64,000 nucleotides of DNA from Haliotis asinina (GCF_037392515.1 NC_090280.1:29703118-29767117), one strand, 5' to 3'; positions 34,970-46,679 are shown, counted from the stretch's first letter. The notes: generated by a model not told the origin, from the letters alone. A program made the numbers and translations.

Positions 34970-34970
34970 A
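34965..34970 (+). terminator. Poly(A) signal overlapping the stop codon of copy E
   Basis: AATAAA spans the TAA at 34967-34969. If used, the 3' UTR would be only about 10-30 nt. The same overlap occurs in copy A (198-203). Confidence 0.5.
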
Positions 34971-35137
34971 ACATTTATCATATCCGAGTAGCTTTTGTTG
35001 TGTTTATATGAATGAGCGATCCAGTTTGGGTCCATGCTAGTAGAGACGTGTGTAGAACCAGGCTAGAAATGGTCTTTAGCTTGTTGTAAGAGTTGACTGA
35101 TCGTGTGAACAGGCTCGCTTGCAAGGTTGGCACATTT

Positions 35138-35240
35138 TCGCATCCGAAGATCGATGTTCATGCCTTTAGGATATCTGGTCCAGATTCGAACAACTACACA
35201 GCACCGCCATATAACCGGAACAGTGTTAAAACTAAACTCA
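35138..35240 (+). repeat. R2 repeat, partial (paralogue of 419-525)
   Basis: This is collinear with the left duplicon copy: GATCGATGTTCATGCC, CTGGTCCAGATTCGAAC and CACCGCCATATAACCGGAAC. Confidence 0.6.
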
Positions 35241-35277
35241 TTCACACATTGGTGGTGAAGTTCACACGGTGTCTAGT

Positions 35278-35440
35278 ATGTTGGAGGGGACGGGTAGCCT
35301 AGTGGTTAAACCGTCCGCTCGCCACGTTCGATTCACCACGTTGGTACAATGTGTGAAGCCCATTTCAGGTATCCCCGGCGTGATGTTCTTGGAATATTGC
35401 TTCAGAATTCCCTCCCTCCTTCCCCTGCTAGTACCCTGCT
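35278..35440 (+). mobile_element. tRNA-derived SINE (SINE-1)
   Basis: This has an A box TAGCCTAGTGGTTAAAC and a B box GTTCGATTCACC. It is the paralogue of 562-720. Confidence 0.75.
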
Positions 35441-36299
35441 TAAAATTATACACAAAACTAGCAAAATCGGAGATGTAATTTATGGAATAGTTAAAATGAC
35501 GCGAGTCCTGAGACATGCTACAGATTGTGACCCGTTATATTTATTCTCCGCTTTAAGCAACGTTTACTCTCTAAATCACTAATTCAAGTGTTGAATTTCA
35601 TCTTTACATCGTATTTGGATTTGAAATTCATTTAGCAGAATAATATCAAATGTCACTGGAAGAGGACAGCCAGTTTTAGATCTGCAGTTGAAACAAATTC
35701 CATTATGTGCAAAAGTCCAGATAGTGGAGAAACACGTTTGGCTGGATGATTGAAACTTTGTGTGGATTTCGAAAATCTAAATTTCGAATTCGAAAGTAAG
35801 ATGAATGTATTACAAAGTGTATTTTGCAATGATATGCAGCTGATCGCAGAAACAAAATATTATATATTTGATGACAAACATATCACTATTTCTTCGTTAT
35901 CTGTCTACTGGACGAAGTGTCGTAAAAGGCTGGACCCGTACTGAAGCCGTTCTCCCTCATACTGGTCATAGTGCGTCCGTCACCAGCGAACTCGGATGAA
36001 ATAGCAGCCGCACTGAATAATTTCTCAATAATTACGCAGTCCAGAATAGAACGTGTGTATAACGTGTATCCATAAATCAGGTCCAAAGGTTTGCACGTTA
36101 CCTACGTGAAAGTGAAACATCAGGAAGAGACAACTCTGATGTTTTCACTCGAAACACCATCAACACTCGTCTCTCCAGCCTGTTTACTTACGGGGGCGTT
36201 GTGGTAAGTACTGACGGAAATAGAAAACAAAATAAAAAAGAGCTGCTAGGCTGTTAGACATGCAGCCCTCAAATTTACACAGCTGAAAATAGGATATAG

Positions 36300-36615
36300 T
36301 TCATGAACATTTCATGCTCTAAGCGCATAATACAAGGGTTCACTGGTTTGACTCATCACAGAATGCTTGCTTACATAGATATGTTTTGAGTATGGATTTA
36401 AATAGAGAGAAAGTGTCACAGTCTTTAATGTGTGTTGGGTTCCACTCAGTCGCGGTTGCAAATAAAAAAGGATCTATGTCCATAGGAAACTGTTTTGGTA
36501 ACTGGGGAAGTCAGCAAATGTTTGGACTCTGATCTCAAAGATCGAGCCGGGATGTATGGTACGGTACAGCCACGGAGATACTTGAGAGCATCCCCCGACA
36601 GCTTATTTAGCACAG
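36300..36615 (-). mobile_element. LINE remnant: C-terminal end of reverse-transcriptase ORF
   Basis: The minus strand ends FKSILKTYLCKQAF, closer to the usual LINE ORF2 terminus than the paralogue at 892-1205. Upstream are the SYGHRSF-like and PARSLR segments. The element is 5'-truncated. Confidence 0.7.
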
Positions 36616-37574
36616 TGTCTTATAGCTTATCCTTTGTTGTACCGGAAGCCAGTGAAGGGAACGAAGGATTGGGGTCATGTGTTCATACGTCCTAGAACAA
36701 GACACGATCCTGGCAGCCGTGTTGTCGAAATATGCCCGATATGTCGAAATAACTCACTTCGGCCTAACTGGGCATTCAGTAGGATGCGTAAGAGGATTTC
36801 CAGAAAAACATGTTTAATCATAAAATCAGACAAAACAGAAAATACACGAATAGCTGCTGAAAGCAATAGATCAAACTATACATGGCAATTAGGTCGCTCG
36901 GCCAGGTATGACGACGGAAGGTCAACTAACCTAGCATGAAATGCATGCACTGCCTAATGGCACAAGGGGTCATCTCAAAGATGCTTTTGTCTCATCTATC
37001 GATTAACATCTTCAGAGCATTTCTTTCATGAATGTATGTTAAGATATGTAAAGGAGCATGATACCTGATACCCACAGAAAAAGCATCGTCTCAAACGATA
37101 CAGGTGGCATGACCACCCGAAGATCGACAAGAGTGGATATTCTTAAATATGTTAGGACATGCCGTGTACTTCCTTACTTACTTCCCCTATAGGATTATCG
37201 TATCTTAGCTGATATCTCTATCCCTTAGTCCGATCATCGTCCAGTTTCTTTTTACGGCGATAGTGAGATTCCGTGGTAGCTACATCCTTAATAGTTTCAT
37301 CATTAAAGTTAATATTTTTACGTCAGCTATCCTTTATATTTAAGATAAGTCTTATTTCAAAATTTAAAATTGAATTGAATGTTATCACACCAAAACTTGC
37401 ATAAAGACGCACTGATCTCTTTTCAGTAAAGTCTTTTTTCGCGTTTCCTATCTCCCCACCACTCGAACTGTAGTTAGGTCGAACTTAGTTTAACAGATGT
37501 GTTATACTTTCACATATCAGCTACATGTATTGTAGAGATAAACGGGGAAAATAGGGTTGTTTTTTCTATTTCCG

Positions 37575-37735
37575 ACAGTACTTTAGTGGTTAAAGCGTTC
37601 GCTCGCCACGCCAAAGACCCGGGAATTTTCTCATACTGGCACAACGTGTGAAGCTCATTTCTGGTGTCCCCCGCCGTGATGTTGCTGGAATATTGCTAAA
37701 AGCGGCGTAAAGCCATACTCAGTCACTCACTGTTT
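37575..37735 (+). mobile_element. SINE-1, well preserved
   Basis: CTTTAGTGGTTAAAGCG (A box), GCTCATTTCTGGTGTCCCCC, GTGATGTTGCTGGAATATTG, CTAAAAGCGGCGTAAAGCC and CAGTCACTCACTG give the clearest view of the SINE-1 tail in the window. Confidence 0.8.
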
Positions 37736-38141
37736 ACAAACACTGTGCAGTGTGCTTTCTGAATGAGCCAGTTGAAATGGGAAAAGTATGCACATCAAAG
37801 TATTATTTCTGTTCATATCCATATCTCAGTGTGTGAATCACTTGAGCCATGCGTCACCAAGATACCCGCCCACTGAGAGATCAAAAGGTTGTTACCCGTA
37901 TGCAAAGTACACATGATTAACATGGTGCTCGTGCATGCATTATTATTACACTTGCATGGAGAATTATTAGGATGCATGGACTTCTAACTGATAAAAGACT
38001 CTAAAGCACATTTTGCACTTTAAGACTAGACGCACATTGTGATGTCTCATAATGAGGGATGTACCGGTCCTGAACGACACAGTATAAGGGAACAACGAAT
38101 TGAGCAGGAAGTTGGGGTCAGGGGATAGTTTAAACGATTTG

Positions 38142-38735
38142 AAGGATGTTGTTTAACACCGCACTCAGCAATATTCCAGCTATTTTCGGCGGTCTGCTAG
38201 CAGTGGAATGTCCTCACCACCCCAATCCTAACCATAGAGACCATCTGTAAAAGATGGTCTAACTTTACGTTTGTTGTTTAACGCTCAATAATATTTCAGC
38301 TGTATATAAATAATCAAGTCTGAACCAGACAATCTACGCATCTGGGATGGGATGAAATGATTCAACCAAGCCAGCGAATCTAACCACCTGATCCCGTTAG
38401 TCGCCTCTTACGAGACCCGTAAAGATCCGGGGTAGAATAGGTCTTCAGCAAATCATGCTTGCCACAAAGGCGACTATGCATGTCATAAGACGCGACTAAC
38501 GGTATTGGTTGGTCAGTCTCGTTAAATGACACATGTCACTGTATCCCAATTACGTATATCGATGCTTATGCTTTTGATCATTGGTTTGTCTGGTGCAGAC
38601 TCAATTATTTACAGATTGCCACCATATACCTGGAATATTGCAGACTGCCGCATAACCTAAACTGACTCACTTATTCGCCTCTGACGACAAACATGGGCTG
38701 CCGAAAACCAACACTAACCCGGATCTTCCGAACTT
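38142..38735. repeat. Cluster of R2 copies, including an inverted pair
   Basis: Reverse R2 pieces lie at 38142-38205 and 38268-38407. A forward R2 at 38408-38665 follows directly, giving a head-to-head inverted pair that meets near CTCTTACGAGACCCGTAAAG. A further reverse piece is at 38674-38735. The whole cluster lies in the segment deleted from the left duplicon. Confidence 0.65.
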
Positions 38736-38924
38736 CCGAGATAGAAGGAAAAAGTCAACACATGTAAAAACTGTGGAGCAGCTTGAGGTGAAGAGCTTCA
38801 CTAGTCGAACAATTTTCAAGTGTATCTGTTTTGATTGTTATTTGTTTTTAGCCGCCCTCTACACTAAAGGATTTTAAATGGGAATTTTCGTCGGTTTCAG
38901 CAACTGGATCGATAAAGTCCTTCC

Positions 38925-39065
38925 AGACAGCTAACGCTCATCACGTCGGGGACCCGAGTTTGATTCCCCACTTGGGTACAGTGTGTGAAGCCAGTTTCTG
39001 GTATCCCCCGCCGTGATATTGCTGGGTTATTGTAAACCTAAACTCGCTCATTCACACCCACAGCT
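38925..39065 (+). mobile_element. SINE-1
   Basis: This is intact across the point where the left duplicon copy is cut. It contains GAGTTTGATTCCCCACTTGG, GTACAGTGTGTGAAGCCAG, CCCCCGCCGTGATATTGC and a CTCGCTCATTCACACC tail. Confidence 0.75.
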
Positions 39066-39628
39066 GAAAATCAAGTCGCTGTTTCTCAACTATTCACGCT
39101 ATATATTTTTTATTTTCGAAAGATCTGTATCAGTTCACATTGGGGAACATGTTTGTTTATATCTATTACACAACCTTACTTCCCTTTATGACACTTAACG
39201 GCCTACCAAGGTGATAAGGTTAAATAATATCTGTATTAAAAGCATATACGACTCAATTAAATTTTCCACCTCATTTCATCATGGGTGGGGTAACATGATA
39301 CTGCAACCCACGACACTGGCATGTGGAGGTTCTCCATAGCGCGCACCGAGTCTCCCTGTCGCCATATCACCTAGTTCGCATTGAATGTAAAAAGACAGTT
39401 TGAATTCAAATCCTCTCCTGCGCACTCAACAAACAAATTATCCTCCCGTAACAGAAGAGATAACCAAACGCATGCTGTTATTAATTACTTTTATAAGGGC
39501 ACTACGTGCGTTCGACATGAACATTTCTGTGGCATCAACACATATTAACACAGGATCATTGTCATAACTCCCATACATTGCTATGATCTTGTGGTTATTA
39601 CTTATGACTATTCAGGGGAAAACAACTA

Positions 39629-39855
39629 CTGCGATAGTAATTGTTTATTGCAGCATACTATTGCAATAGCGACTGTTTATTGCAGCATACTATTGCGATA
39701 GCGACTGTTTATTGCAGCATACTATTGCGATAACGATTGTCTATTGCAGCATACTATTGCGATAGCGACTGTTTATTGCAGCATAGTATTGCGATAGCGA
39801 CTGTTTATTGCAGCATACTATTGCGATAGCGACTGTTTATTGCAGCATACTATTG
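39629..39855 (+). repeat. Minisatellite, 32-bp unit, about seven copies
   Basis: The unit is built from TTGCGATAGCGACTG and TTTATTGCAGCATACTA, repeated at exact 32-bp spacing (for example 39661, 39693). The array marks the end of the segmental duplication. Confidence 0.9.
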
Positions 39856-40144
39856 GAACGGAATAGTAATCCAACCGACTCCTTTTCCTGGATGAAGTCG
39901 GTGTCTCAAATGTGAAAGTGAGGGCTTCCAGTTTGCTGCTCAGGACCAGTCACTTCCCACTCGCAATCGCCTGAATGTGATTTTTAAAGAAAATATTAAC
40001 ATGAAATTTCGACTGTGTGTTGAATTTACAGAGAATGTCCAACACCTTGTCAATGGATGCCCTTCCTTGGAACAAACAGCATATCTTAAGCGACATGATG
40101 GCATGGCATGGGGTGTGCGCATTAAATGAACCACCGTGTGAGTT

Positions 40145-40411
40145 TGGGGGAGTGAGTTTAGTTTTACGCCGCTCTGAGCAATATTCCAGCTATATGGGTG
40201 GCGGTCTGTAAATAATGGAATCTGGACCGTACAATCCAGTGATCAACAGCATGAGCATCGATCTGCGCATTTGGGAACCGATGAGATGAGAGCCAAGGCA
40301 TCGAGACTGACCACCCGAACCCGTTAGTCCCTCTTGCCACAAACATAGTCGCCTTTTATGGGAAGCACGGGTTGCTGAAGGCCTATTCTACCCCGGGACC
40401 TTCATGGGTCC
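40145..40411 (-). repeat. R2 repeat, reverse, near full length
   Basis: GAGTTTAGTTTTACGCCGCT, GCAATATTCCAGCTATATGG, AACAGCATGAGCATCGATCT, CCACAAACATAGTCGCC and CTATTCTACCCCGGGACCTT are present. It is the best reverse copy, about 267 bp. Confidence 0.75.
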
Positions 40412-40654
40412 AAATGAAACACCGAGAACAAGTAGGTTTGGTCTATAGTAGCTAACACATACAACGTATCCCGCTGCATTTGCTTCATTGTTCAAGCAGC
40501 TGTAATTACACCCTTGTTATACAAACCAATGATTTTGAAACTATGATCGTTTGATAGACGGATTTTATCGTAAGTTGAACGAAGTCCTGATAATTAAATG
40601 TACAAATGTCATGGTAAAATTAATTCTCCCAATCTTAATTTCACTTTAAATGAT

Positions 40655-40785
40655 TTTGTTGTTGTTGTTGTTGTTTTTGGTTTTTTTGGTTTTGTTTTGG
40701 TTTTTTTGTTTTGTTTTGTTTTTTGTTTTTTGTTTGTTTGTTTGGGTTTTTTTTGGTGTTTTTTGTTTGGTTTGGTTTGTTTAAA
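40655..40785 (+). repeat. GT/T-rich simple sequence
   Basis: Runs of TTG and TTTTG without coding meaning; the open frames across it on both strands are artefacts of composition. Confidence 0.85.
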
Positions 40786-41340
40786 GTGAAATGCATTGGT
40801 ACGTTTTCCCTGCAAAATAAATATTTGGAATATAGTGTGTATTCAGCTTTAACTGTAACACTGAAAATATCATCTGTCCTTTAAGACCAACTTGACCTTC
40901 CTCGTGTTACTGTGGTCCTGGCAGAATTAGGATACTAGAACATACACCAAGCTATGAAAGCGAGCTTGCGGATCACTGCCCTCTGTATTCGACTGCTCGT
41001 GAACTGGCTCCTCGGTTTAAGCAAGGCGGAAGTGACACACGCATTGCTGTCAGTCTGGTCATCCTATACAAGAGACATCGGGGCATTGAGAGGATGATGT
41101 CGACTGTGTGATTATACATGGCGGTACACTTCAGGATGTTTCAGCAATGCTGAGATGAATGCTGGGTCAGTGGAGTTATCCCAGCTAATACACAAGCAGG
41201 CTGTCTTCCTGTTGCTTACCGAAATTATGACTTCGGATTGTAAGTTGATCTGACTAAACATATTCTGTTAGCCAGCAGCTGAATACAAAACCATTTTCAT
41301 CTACATCAATACAAAACGTGAGAGAAATTCAAATTCCACC
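40786..41340. other. Intergenic, no gene seen
   Basis: This is unique sequence. 40900-41100 is of more even base composition, but no exon with both splice sites and an open frame could be supported. Confidence 0.4.
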
Positions 41341-41341
41341 A

Positions 41342-41371
41342 CCCCACCCCACCCCCACCACCCCACCCCCC
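41342..41371 (-). other. G-quadruplex-capable tract (minus strand)
   Basis: On the plus strand there are C-runs of 4, 4, 5, 4 and 6, separated by loops of 1, 1, 4 and 1 nt (41342-41371). The minus strand therefore meets the classical four-run G-quadruplex pattern. Confidence 0.7.
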
Positions 41372-41445
41372 ACAAACGTATGACAAAAAGCAGTTATCCG
41401 TCCTTTACTTTCGGATTCGGTTTAGTTTTCGTTTACCACTTTAAC

Positions 41446-41618
41446 TGAGGGAGTGAGTGAATTACTTTAGGTTTAGGTTGCTGTTAGCCATATATTCCAG
41501 CAATATCACGGCGAGGGAGACCACAAACGGTCTTCACACAATGTACCCATGTGGGGAATCGAACCCCGGTTTTCAACGTGACGAACGAACGCTTTAACCA
41601 CAACGCTACCCCACCGTC
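41446..41618 (-). mobile_element. SINE-1, reverse, nearly complete
   Basis: Tail complement GTGAGTGAATTAC, then CCAGCAATATCACGGCG, CACAATGTACCCATGTGG, B-box complement GGGAATCGAACCCC and A-box region complement GCTTTAACCACAACGCTACC. Confidence 0.8.
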
Positions 41619-42313
41619 CTTTCAAAAATAAGTAATGAATTCGAAGAGACATGGACAAAAATAACCCGTTATTTTATTGCCATGTTTCACAACAGAAATC
41701 AAATTTTCGAGATTGATGCTGGTTTTAAATTTTTTTTTTTTCTTGCAATGTTCTAGGTTTTTACAGCGCTTCGTCAACTGTGTTTTAGAATGAAAGGTAG
41801 ACAGTGTTAACATGAGTTATAAATGGTTTAGACATGTTTCTTTTCTCAAACCTGGGTTGGCAAAGAAGCATTTTGTGCCTGTATAAATACCACCCCAGGA
41901 AGACAGCAATTCCAAGATTGTGATGGTTACAAATAGACGAAAATAATAGACAGCTCATGTGTTTATAGATAACTAATGCGTGTGTTCATAAGTAAATACA
42001 GCACAGATGCAATGAACAATAAGATGATACGTACTGCAATGAAAAGAAGTGAACATACAGGCATGCAATAGTTTTAGATTTTTTTTAACTATAGAGTGTT
42101 TTAGTACGGCTTTAAAACTGCGTTGACTGTAAATCAGAACTCATTCACTCTCTCATCATGGATGGTTATGATTTGGTTTTTGATTATTCGTAAGTGCTTA
42201 CACTAAACAGCATTTGCACAGTGGTACACCTGTAACAGGATCCTGTTGCCTTTACCACACTGGTTTCAGTGTGTATGGCCACACCACCGTTGATGTTTCA
42301 TATATCCGCTGCT

Positions 42314-42560
42314 TGTACGTTATTCGTTATTCAAATAACGAAAAACAAATAACACAGAACACAAAAGGGATTTAGGCACTGAATACTTATTTTTCTGAAT
42401 AACAAACGCGGTGCTGGTTAGGCCATGGGTAGAACCGATGGGCATAGAGTGAATAACAAACCCGGTGCTGTCACATTATTCGTTATTCGATTTTGAGAAC
42501 GAACCCACTGCTGGTACATTATTTATTTGTTATTCGATTTACGAATAACGAACCCGCTGC
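42314..42560. repeat. Interspersed ATAACG/CGTTAT palindrome cluster
   Basis: At least six instances of CGTTATTC or GAATAACG are interleaved with AACCCGCTGCT-like blocks. They form a degenerate direct and inverted repeat. No family name is recognised. Confidence 0.6.
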
Positions 42561-42637
42561 TAACTTTAGGCTTCTAGGAGTGAAATGTTCTCAACACGCT
42601 TTTATGGCCAGATTTTACACGTGGTTTATGTTAATAT

Positions 42638-42847
42638 TTGTTTGTTGTTTAACGCTGCACTGAACAGTATTTTAGGTATCTGTAAATAATCGAGTCTGGA
42701 CGAGATTTATCCAGTCATATCCAACTTGAGAATCGATCAGCTGGAATACGATGACACGTGTCAATCATGTCACCTGATCTCGTTAGTCGCCTATAACGAC
42801 AAGCATTGGTTGCTGGAGATCAAATCCACCCCGGACCTACACGGTTT
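42638..42847 (-). repeat. R2 repeat, reverse
   Basis: GTTTGTTGTTTAACGCTGCA, CTGTAAATAATCGAGTCTGG and ACGACAAGCATTGGTTGCTG are R2 landmarks in reverse. Confidence 0.7.
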
Positions 42848-42849
42848 GT

Positions 42850-44850
42850 AAGTTTATACATAAATCGGACGATGAAGACGGGGATGACTTTCGCCCACAA
42901 TATAAATGCTAACATACTTTAATATTCACAAAGCTCAGGGTATATTGTTTAAAAAAGACATCAATTATTGCTTGTCAGTTATTATATATCATTTTCTAAT
43001 TATAATTAATATTTAATTAATATTTACGTTACTACTCCCCCGCCTTACTACTCTGCTCAGGATATGTTGTTTTAAAAGAGATCAAACAGTCACTGCACTT
43101 CAACAAGCTTCTCTGCTGCTTTGTAAGTTCTTTTTCATTTCTAATTATTATTCATAAATACCTTGCTACTCAACCACCTTAATACTCAGGTAAAGATGTG
43201 CTGTAAGGTGGATAAAGTATGTACAAGATTGATCTCATGATCATTAACTTTAGTGTTCATGGATTTACATAGCATGATAAGATGGAAATTATAAGAAATA
43301 ATCACACACAAACTTTGCTATGATGGATATATGACTGTATACTTAAAGTTTGAATAAAGTGATACAGTCAATGGGAGTGTTAAATAAATGCTATTCATTT
43401 GACTCTATCACTGTGCTATATTATTCATTTACAATGTTGTTCAATAAAATAATGTTTTATAATATATTATAATGCTGCGTTATTGTTAAAAAACCCTGGA
43501 GGGCAAAGTTCCTTGGGTCCAATGTTCCGTACGCCGTTTATAAGATTGCACCTGTGGGTTTGTAGTAGGGGAAGCGAAGTGCTACATTTTGACCTGTGCT
43601 ATGTCCAGCATCCTGGGGGAAACTACAGAAAACTATGGGCCTTTCTATTGTGCTCTGAAACAGGTAAGTAGATAGCTGTGAGGTCTTTTTCTGAGGTTTC
43701 TGAAGTGACGCCCGTTCTTGCATCTCATCTCACAGTGCATCTCAAATTATAAGACAAGCAATAGGACAGAGATCATGCTTGTTCTCATAATCATTATGTT
43801 GCTTACCTGAATATCGCTCCAGAATATAAATAGATTATTAATGTAATAATCATGAGGGGAAAAGCATGCTGTCAACACACAATCAACAACTTTCTGAAAA
43901 ATGTAACAGTCAAAAACTGTAAATATCGTTTCTTATAACATTCGAACAATTAGAGGCGGGAAGTACAGGTTAGAGCAATTTCGTTCTTAATACTTACAAC
44001 TCAAATCCGCCTAACAATACAATGAAAGAATGACTAGATTCTAATAATTCAAGATATATAAATCAGAGTGTCCGTACAGGAATGATTTAATGTCATGTGG
44101 GATGTGTGTTGCACTGTCACTTTGACATATGCGTTTGTAGTAGTATGCATTAATTTGTAAATGTAAACGTTGATTTTTGTATACGATTCGTTTTATATCA
44201 AATTGCTTTGTTTATTGATTCTTTTCCGGACTGATTGATGTGTATGGGTATCAATCAAAATTAACAGTATGTACAAACACTTTTGATTCTAGGCGACGAT
44301 TTTCTGTGCATCCATTTGAAAGCAGATAGAGGGTTATGATGTACCTGGCACTATGGTCTACCAGTTCCATACCTACACTAACAGAAGTCGCAGGTCCTCA
44401 CTGCTATTTCAGAATTGCCGTCATTTGCTGGGACATAGCTAAAACTGTTGGGATTCAAAACTGTATGTATACCTCGGACACAAGGTATAGGCTACTACCT
44501 TTCCTTCGTGTAAAATACTTTAATTTTATTGGGCAAGCTTAGAAGTTTCCGTGTCACCCCTCCCGGGAGGATGACAACTGGAAAATATTACCTGCTGTCA
44601 TGGCAACCACCAAGCTTTCCACCGGAAGTTGTATCACTAACAATCGTATGTGTCATAATATTACGCATGTAGTGCCCAGAGTTCGAAACCTGTACCTTTA
44701 GTTGTTTTTGAGTTCACTGTTTACACATTTAGTTTACCGAGTTTCACTGCTTTGTTTCGTTTGCACACTCAACTTACACAGAAATAACCACTTTTGTAGA
44801 AGTTCTAAGGTGTATTTCTAATGGTGCCATTTTGTACAAAATTCTGCAGC
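42850..44850. other. Intergenic; one possible exon-like stretch
   Basis: The region is AT-rich. Around 43490-43662 base composition evens out and a consensus-grade donor CTGAAACAG|GTAAGTAG occurs at 43662/43663. No protein family was recognised and no matching acceptor was secured. Confidence 0.3.
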
Positions 44851-44859
44851 GATGTATTC

Positions 44860-45060
44860 ACGTTCAAAGTCATGATCAAAGAATTTTGAAGTACGAAGGA
44901 AATATTTTGTGCATGCTACCCGGAAGAGATGGATCTTCAGTACAGTTTTAAAACATGAGAAACTGTCATGATTTGGACTGCTGCTGTATAAGAGAAAGGC
45001 CGTGCGCCATGAGCATTTCTTGTTGCAAACTAAAGTCAGCTGATCACAGAAAAATGTAAT
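44860..45060 (-). mobile_element. Decayed LINE reverse-transcriptase ORF tail, candidate
   Basis: Minus-strand text Asp-Gln-Leu-Thr-Leu-Val…Arg-Thr-Ala-Phe…SPNHDSFSCFKTVLKIHLFR fits the spacing of the LINE ORF2 end (RAF, then SFxxFKxxLKxHLF). It is short and unsupported upstream. Confidence 0.4.
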
Positions 45061-45211
45061 CAAAGCCAAACAAACACCGGAGCACATGTGAAAATAGGGT
45101 ACTTGTTTTTTGTCTCTGATACGACACACGAATGAACATACGTAATTGTTGTCATTGACAGGATTGATTCAGTTCACTCACTGCACAAACGTATATGCGC
45201 GGTCAGGTCAG

Positions 45212-46131
45212 TACGAGGGGTGTTGCAAGTGGTCGGCCTCACTTAAACAATTATAAACATACAACAGTTTTTTATGTATTATTTTTCTACATATTATCTG
45301 TCAAGCTGAAGCAAATTGTTTTTGTCATGTTCCATCCTCTGGGTCCCCGTTTTGTTTGACTGTTTATCGTGGTACCCCCAAAAATCGCAAAATCGGCAAT
45401 AAATGCATCACTTCAGGAAACAAAATATGTAAGAAACATTTTGTGTGTTTGAGATAGGCAGAAATCCTCTAGAATCAAACGTAGATACTAAACTGCATGA
45501 AAATGCAATTTGAAACTATAATCGCTTGTTCATGTGACTCCCTCTATGATGTTTACTGACTAAGCTTGTTTTGGAGACACTACCTACCCCTACTTTCAGT
45601 TGACGTTATAAAAAGGACATGATTTATTCTAATGTTTTCACTTATTCATGAGTGATTCCAAGGGTTCAAACGAAATACTGCAGGGTCACACAAGTGTCAG
45701 CTCTCATCAGATTGTAAACAGTGCGAAGTTGAATGTCTGGACAAAATGTTTTGAAAGATGAAAACGGGGGTTTCTTTAAAAACAGCTTCGTCTAAATAAA
45801 AGTCCAGCAATCCAAACCTTTGAGTGGTAATTATAACGTAACGACATCCCTACTATACTGAACATATTTTTATGTCATCATTTTATCTGAGTGCATGCCA
45901 TCATCCAAGAGGAACCAAATGACAGACTGTTTTCCACTTTATGCAGTGTTTAAAGAAATATTACACCCCGGTGTGTTATGAATACAAACATCTCGTTGAC
46001 CATGTTAACCGCATATTGTGAAATTCTGGACATGCCTTCGCTAATGATTCCTTTAAAATAAAATGGAAACTTTTCTGACATTGGACATCGAGAACATAGT
46101 GAGGCCGACCACTTTGGGGACACCCCTCGTA
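45212..46131. mobile_element. Mariner-like non-autonomous element, 920 bp
   Basis: The left end TACGAGGGGTGTTGCAAG and the reverse complement of the right end (46098-46131) match over about 33 bp. They share CGAGGGGTGT and AGTGGTCGGCCTCACT. Both ends are bounded by TA, the mariner target duplication. No transposase frame is visible inside, so it would need a transposase supplied elsewhere. Confidence 0.75.
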
Positions 46132-46236
46132 CGTGGTGACACCACTCCTCGCAGCCGTCACTGTTGACACCGCGTTGGACGGGTTTGCACATGTCGTCGT
46201 CACTTCGTCTTACTATATTTAACATCTGTATTCAGT

Positions 46237-46321
46237 TTCTCGTCAGGATATAGCTGAAATAGTGCTCTTGTAACGTACAATGTTAACTCACTCACTAACT
46301 CACTCACTAACTCACTCACTG
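46237..46321 (+). repeat. R3 tail with ACTC/ACTA microsatellite
   Basis: GGATATAGCTGAAATAGTGC, then AACTCACTCACTAACTCAC repeated. Confidence 0.5.
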
Positions 46322-46679
46322 TGTAGTCTAAATATTGAAAAAAATTGATTATTAATTAATAAAGTTACCTAAATTTAGAAACATGGCAAAACCAGGTGTA
46401 AGTGGCACAAATAATACATAAATTCCATCCAGCGGAGACGGAAATACGGTTCCACCATAGTACAGAAATAATCATAAAATGAATCGTTTTTCTGTCTCAT
46501 TTTAATGATTCGCGAGTCAAACATGTTTAATGTTTCACACAAGTCAATCATAATTGAAAAACGTATTGGCAGAGATATCGATCTCGTTGTCTAACTCAAA
46601 TGGTATTTGGCCCATGGTCCCTACCCGTCTAAATGTATTCGCCTGCTGTGGATTGATGTCTTTTTAATTAATCATGAAA

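Larger units (their letters stand above)
34768..39860 (+). repeat. Segmental duplication, right copy (partner 1-2990)
   Basis: This begins inside exon 3 of copy E and ends in the minisatellite at 39629-39855. It is longer than its partner because it has about 706 bp (35555-36260), 957 bp (38003-38959) and about 370 bp (39260-39630) not found there. Confidence 0.85.

Noticed and set aside
45202-45213. GGTCAGGTCA as a nuclear-receptor site
   Set aside because: It lies at the end of a transposable element, with no other promoter evidence.
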